NCBI GenBank assembly: GCA_910587655.1
Contig: CAJUND010000001.1
Location: 124,001 to 188,000 of the forward strand
Direction: 5' to 3'
DNA: 64,000 nucleotides
Source of the DNA: an uncultured Agathobacter sp.
GTDB taxonomy: Bacteria > Bacillota > Clostridia > Lachnospirales > Lachnospiraceae
Shown here: positions 62,201-64,000 of the stretch, in pieces
Layout of the letters: every line of letters starts with the position of its first letter
Position numbering within the stretch: the first letter of the stretch is position 1
The notes under the pieces: generated by a model
What the model was told of the DNA's origin: nothing
The model's input: the letters and a program-made list of their open reading frames with translations, nothing else
The model's database searches: none
Position numbers and translations under genes: made by a program

Positions 62201-62870
62201 ACAGCAGCAGATTTTTATGAGAGCATTGGATATGCTCGAAATATATGATGACAGTAAGACTTATATTGTAGATGGAAAACTTGAAAATATTGTCGCTCAA
62301 ATGAGGGCAATCGTAAAGATGGATAAGCCGTATAGGGATATTCCGCAGCTTCCCGAACTTCGCAAGAAATTTATGGATGCCTATTCAAAGATTCTGGAAA
62401 CCGCATCTGCTCCAGTCATGCAGTCAATTGAGGAGGCAAAGAGCAGAGTAGTGGAAGTTGTTGATACCAAGGTGTATGCATCAGAAAAGAAGCAGAAATA
62501 TATTGAACTTTTTATGGAAATCAGAGGTGGCGCTGAAAGGTGTAATAATGTCTCTGTTCTCAGAAGCTATGCGGATAAAGCAGAAGCGTTAAAAATCCGC
62601 CTGTTGAATGAAATGGATGCTATTGATGCAGATATTGCAAAGAAAAAAGCAGAAGAGGAAAAGAAAAAGCAGAATCCAGATAGCGAATCTGTTGATTTGA
62701 TTATAAAAGTACCGGTTAAGAAGACCAAGAATGTTACAATTAAGAATGTTACCCATACTTCGTCATGGCGCATAGAGAGTGCGGAGGATGTTGAGAAGTG
62801 TGTAAATCAGCTTCGGAAGTCATTGATGGATGAACTGAATGAAAACGATGTGGTAAATGTTGAATTTTAG
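59241..62870 (+). CDS. brxC: BREX ATPase BrxC
   Basis: 1209 residues. Walker A in WISGFFGSGKSHFLKILSYI (about 75) and Walker B-like HHVVFMVDEVGQYIGDD (about 256). The rest is a long, mostly helical region with a charged helix near 1150 (AKKKAEEEKKKQ). BrxC is the large P-loop ATPase of BREX and is essential for defence. Length fits the family (about 1200). No frameshifts seen. GGAGG lies before ATG 59241. Confidence 0.95.
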   Translation: MQIREMFAKPINREIQGVIIVGQGEETNVSQELEEYVVTRELQKHFADFFEAYKKGIIGNTNEIGVWISGFFGSGKSHFLKILSYILDNKEIDGKKAIDFFEKDHKISDAMVLADMKLAAETPTDVVLFNIDSKSDSNSKQNKDAIVNVFLKVFNEMRGLCGSLPHLADLESQLMDVAKYEAFKEAFEDEYGSGWEDSRHKFDFIQDDVVEALVKIGFMSEVAARNWCEKATENYRISIEDFAKRVKAYINKKGNNHHVVFMVDEVGQYIGDDSNLMLNLQTVREELSKECKGKAWVIVTSQQDVDSVMKVKGNDFSKIQGRFATRLALSSANVDEVIKKRILEKNDTGAQTLRLLYEQKETVIKNLIVFNDGVEKKLYADENDFSLCYPFVPYQFNLLASVLTSIRTHGASGKHLSEGERSMLALFKESAVKIMNESEGAIVPFHRFYDALENFLDHSHRGVIIRAYDNSKINPEKKTSDVFAINVLKTLFMVKYVLEIEANVDNITSLMISDIDDDRIVLKDEVEGALKTLQQQMLVQKNGSIYVFLTDEEQEINREINSQNVEMAEVINKVSEMIFEDIFVDKRYRYPAPVGNAAFNGRYTFPFNQVVDDRPYKSNQNYDVGLHILTPWYEGGNDDATLRMMSGTGREVLVLLPNDSAFLDELMTYLKIEKFLRLNTSSQLTKYETIKEAKRVEMRERNANAKLYLTEGLKEATIYVNGDVAHLSAKEVNGRINEALGRLVQTVYHKLSYIDVAMDEMAVRKMFKTNNQISLNLDEGTEPNAHALDDVLNYIKGNTDIHIKTSMKTIKDRFMSAPYGFVEDDIYWLIARLFRRGDLTFTVNGIIVTLMNKSGDEIVDIIIKKQYADKLLMEVRTRVTEKDKKAVQKVIKELFGTSLVSEDEDTGMQNFQNYSQKRIDEMESLRINYQHYAYPGKKVIEEGKKLLLSVVQLSESKEFYEYVSKHQDDFMDYAEDYEPVKMFFGGEQQQIFMRALDMLEIYDDSKTYIVDGKLENIVAQMRAIVKMDKPYRDIPQLPELRKKFMDAYSKILETASAPVMQSIEEAKSRVVEVVDTKVYASEKKQKYIELFMEIRGGAERCNNVSVLRSYADKAEALKIRLLNEMDAIDADIAKKKAEEEKKKQNPDSESVDLIIKVPVKKTKNVTIKNVTHTSSWRIESAEDVEKCVNQLRKSLMDELNENDVVNVEF

Positions 62871-62889
62871 GAATGGAGTATAATGGCAT

Positions 62890-64000
62890 ATGAACAAAAG
62901 TGCTATCAAAAACTTTGCAGTCTGGGCAAGAAATAAGCTGATTGCAGATATACAGTATAAAGCAGGACTTATGGGTATCACAGCTGATGGGATACATTCT
63001 GCTTTGCCACAGTCTACGAAAGAGACAGAGTTCTATGACATTGGAACGTCAGAGCCGTATGCCATTACGGGAGAGGCTGTGAAACAGCGCAGAAGTCTTG
63101 CGGATGTTATCAACCAGAAAACAGATGAGACAAACTATCAGACTGCCTATAAGTACATTATGGAAGGCGTGGCATATACTTGGTTTAACCGCCTGATTGC
63201 GATTCGCTTTATGGAGATTAACGACTATCTGCCATCCCATATTCGCGTACTGTCTTCTGACAGCGGCAAGATGGAGCCGGATCTTGTGACAACGCCTTTT
63301 GATGCGGATTTGGCATTTACAGAGAAGGAGAAGCAGGAGATTGTACGGTTAAAGAATGAAAACAATCTGGACGAGTGTTTCCGGCGGTTATTCATGAAAC
63401 AATGTAACGCGCTAAATGAAATACTTCCGGCGCTTTTTGAAAAGACAGCGGATTACACCGAGCTTTTGCTGAATATTTCCGTGATTGATAAGGAAGGTGT
63501 TGTCTATCATCTGGTAAATGATATAGCAGAGGATGATTTTAATATCGAAAAAGGCGGACAGGTTGAAATTATTGGCTGGCTGTACCAGTATTACAATACG
63601 GAGCCCAAAAATGAAGCCTTTGCAAAGAGCGGAAAGATTACAAAAGAAGAGATTCCTGCGGTAACGCAGCTTTTTACGCCGGACTGGATCGTGCGCTATA
63701 TGGTGGAGAATAGCCTCGGCCGTTTGTGGGTGGGAGGGCATCCCAATGATCTGTTGAAATCCAAGTGGAAATACTATCTTGAGGAGGCGGAGCAGGAACC
63801 GGAGGTGCAGGAGAAGCTTGATGAGATACATAAAGAGTATGCGAGGCTGAATCCGGAAGATATTCATTTTATTGATCCCTGTATGGGCAGCGGACATATC
63901 CTTGTCTATGCTTTTGATGTGTTGATGCAGATTTATGAGTCTGTTGGATATTCTCAGAGGGATGCTGCGAAGAGTATCTTGGAACATAATCTCTATGGTT
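62890..64000 (+). CDS. pglX: BREX adenine-specific DNA methyltransferase PglX, 3' end cut by window
   Basis: 370 residues are visible from ATG 62890 and the frame is still open at the window end. The start MNKSAIKNFAVWARNKLIADIQYKAG is typical of PglX. SAM-binding motif I is DPCMGSGHILVYAFD (about 329). The catalytic NPPY motif should lie beyond the window. PglX methylates one strand of a 5-6 bp site to mark self DNA, and BREX then blocks unmethylated phage DNA. Order brxA-brxB-brxC-pglX is that of type 1 BREX; pglZ and brxL are expected downstream. Confidence 0.94.
   Translation, partial: MNKSAIKNFAVWARNKLIADIQYKAGLMGITADGIHSALPQSTKETEFYDIGTSEPYAITGEAVKQRRSLADVINQKTDETNYQTAYKYIMEGVAYTWFNRLIAIRFMEINDYLPSHIRVLSSDSGKMEPDLVTTPFDADLAFTEKEKQEIVRLKNENNLDECFRRLFMKQCNALNEILPALFEKTADYTELLLNISVIDKEGVVYHLVNDIAEDDFNIEKGGQVEIIGWLYQYYNTEPKNEAFAKSGKITKEEIPAVTQLFTPDWIVRYMVENSLGRLWVGGHPNDLLKSKWKYYLEEAEQEPEVQEKLDEIHKEYARLNPEDIHFIDPCMGSGHILVYAFDVLMQIYESVGYSQRDAAKSILEHNLYG

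Overview
The window is a chromosomal segment of an anaerobic, motile, Gram-positive gut-type bacterium, most likely a Lachnospiraceae-like Clostridia member. This is inferred from strong AGGAGG-type ribosome sites, an agr-type quorum-sensing locus, flagellin with a CsrA-like gene and a MAF glycosyltransferase, cellobiose phosphorylase, many small toxin-antitoxin pairs, and families typical of that group (Rpn nuclease-like, DUF4474, DUF2442, DUF1703-type ATPases). No rRNA, tRNA or CRISPR array was seen.

Layout. 1-4300: the tail of a carbohydrate ABC importer operon followed by an HlyD-like adaptor and a MacB-like extracytoplasmic protein. 4640-5942: a segment bounded by two 30-bp inverted repeats (29/30 identical in inverted orientation). 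It carries a FimB-sized tyrosine recombinase, a DUF2442 gene and, at its left edge, an outward-facing consensus sigma-D (flagellar) promoter. 6000-9870: a CsrA-like gene, flagellin, an unknown small protein and the MAF flagellin glycosyltransferase. 10000-17430: an Rpn-type nuclease, membrane proteins, a phosphoesterase, a purine permease and a two-component system. 17520-21230: HicAB, an ABC-2 transporter and a PIN-type toxin-antitoxin pair. 21320-29150: a sulfate uptake, PAPS synthesis and sulfotransferase operon (cysD, cysNC, sulfotransferase, sbp, cysT, cysW, cysA). 29200-31220: a divergent two-component system. 31300-35700: a FliD-like orphan, a small kinase-like P-loop protein and cellobiose phosphorylase. 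35930-41920: an agr system (GHKL kinase, LytTR regulator, AgrB, AgrD) with a secreted protein and a three-gene ABC transporter. 42000-53000: Uma2 nuclease, LacI regulator, a chemoreceptor and housekeeping genes (rsmA, a LytM-like protein, a DEAD-box helicase). 53000-57900: glycerol-1-phosphate dehydrogenase-like enzyme, a YafQ-type TA pair, a Rieske oxidoreductase and a frameshifted AAA ATPase. 58043-end: a type 1 BREX phage-defence cluster (brxA, brxB, brxC, pglX cut by the window end).

Main conclusion. The flagellin locus looks like a recombinase-controlled ON/OFF switch. As assembled, the sigma-D promoter (-35 TAAA, 15 nt, ACCGATAT) points away from csrA/flagellin. Inverting the 1.3-kb segment between the repeats would place it about 100 nt upstream of the csrA-like gene, reading into flagellin. 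Unlike the E. coli fim switch, the recombinase gene lies inside the invertible segment, and its own promoter overlaps the sigma-D promoter.

Second, the sulfate operon has everything needed to import sulfate and make PAPS but no reductase in the window. Its last biosynthetic step is a sulfotransferase, so it appears built to sulfate a product, in the manner of rhizobial NodPQ/NodH. Third, the agr locus has a probable LytTR operator and an unusual AgrD, and sits directly before a secreted protein and ABC transporter it may control.

Three or four genes (a lipoprotein, the chemoreceptor start, the AAA ATPase and possibly csrA) would each be repaired by adding one base. In at least three of them the base belongs in a homopolymer run. 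This is either an assembly artefact or slippage, and should be checked before treating them as pseudogenes.
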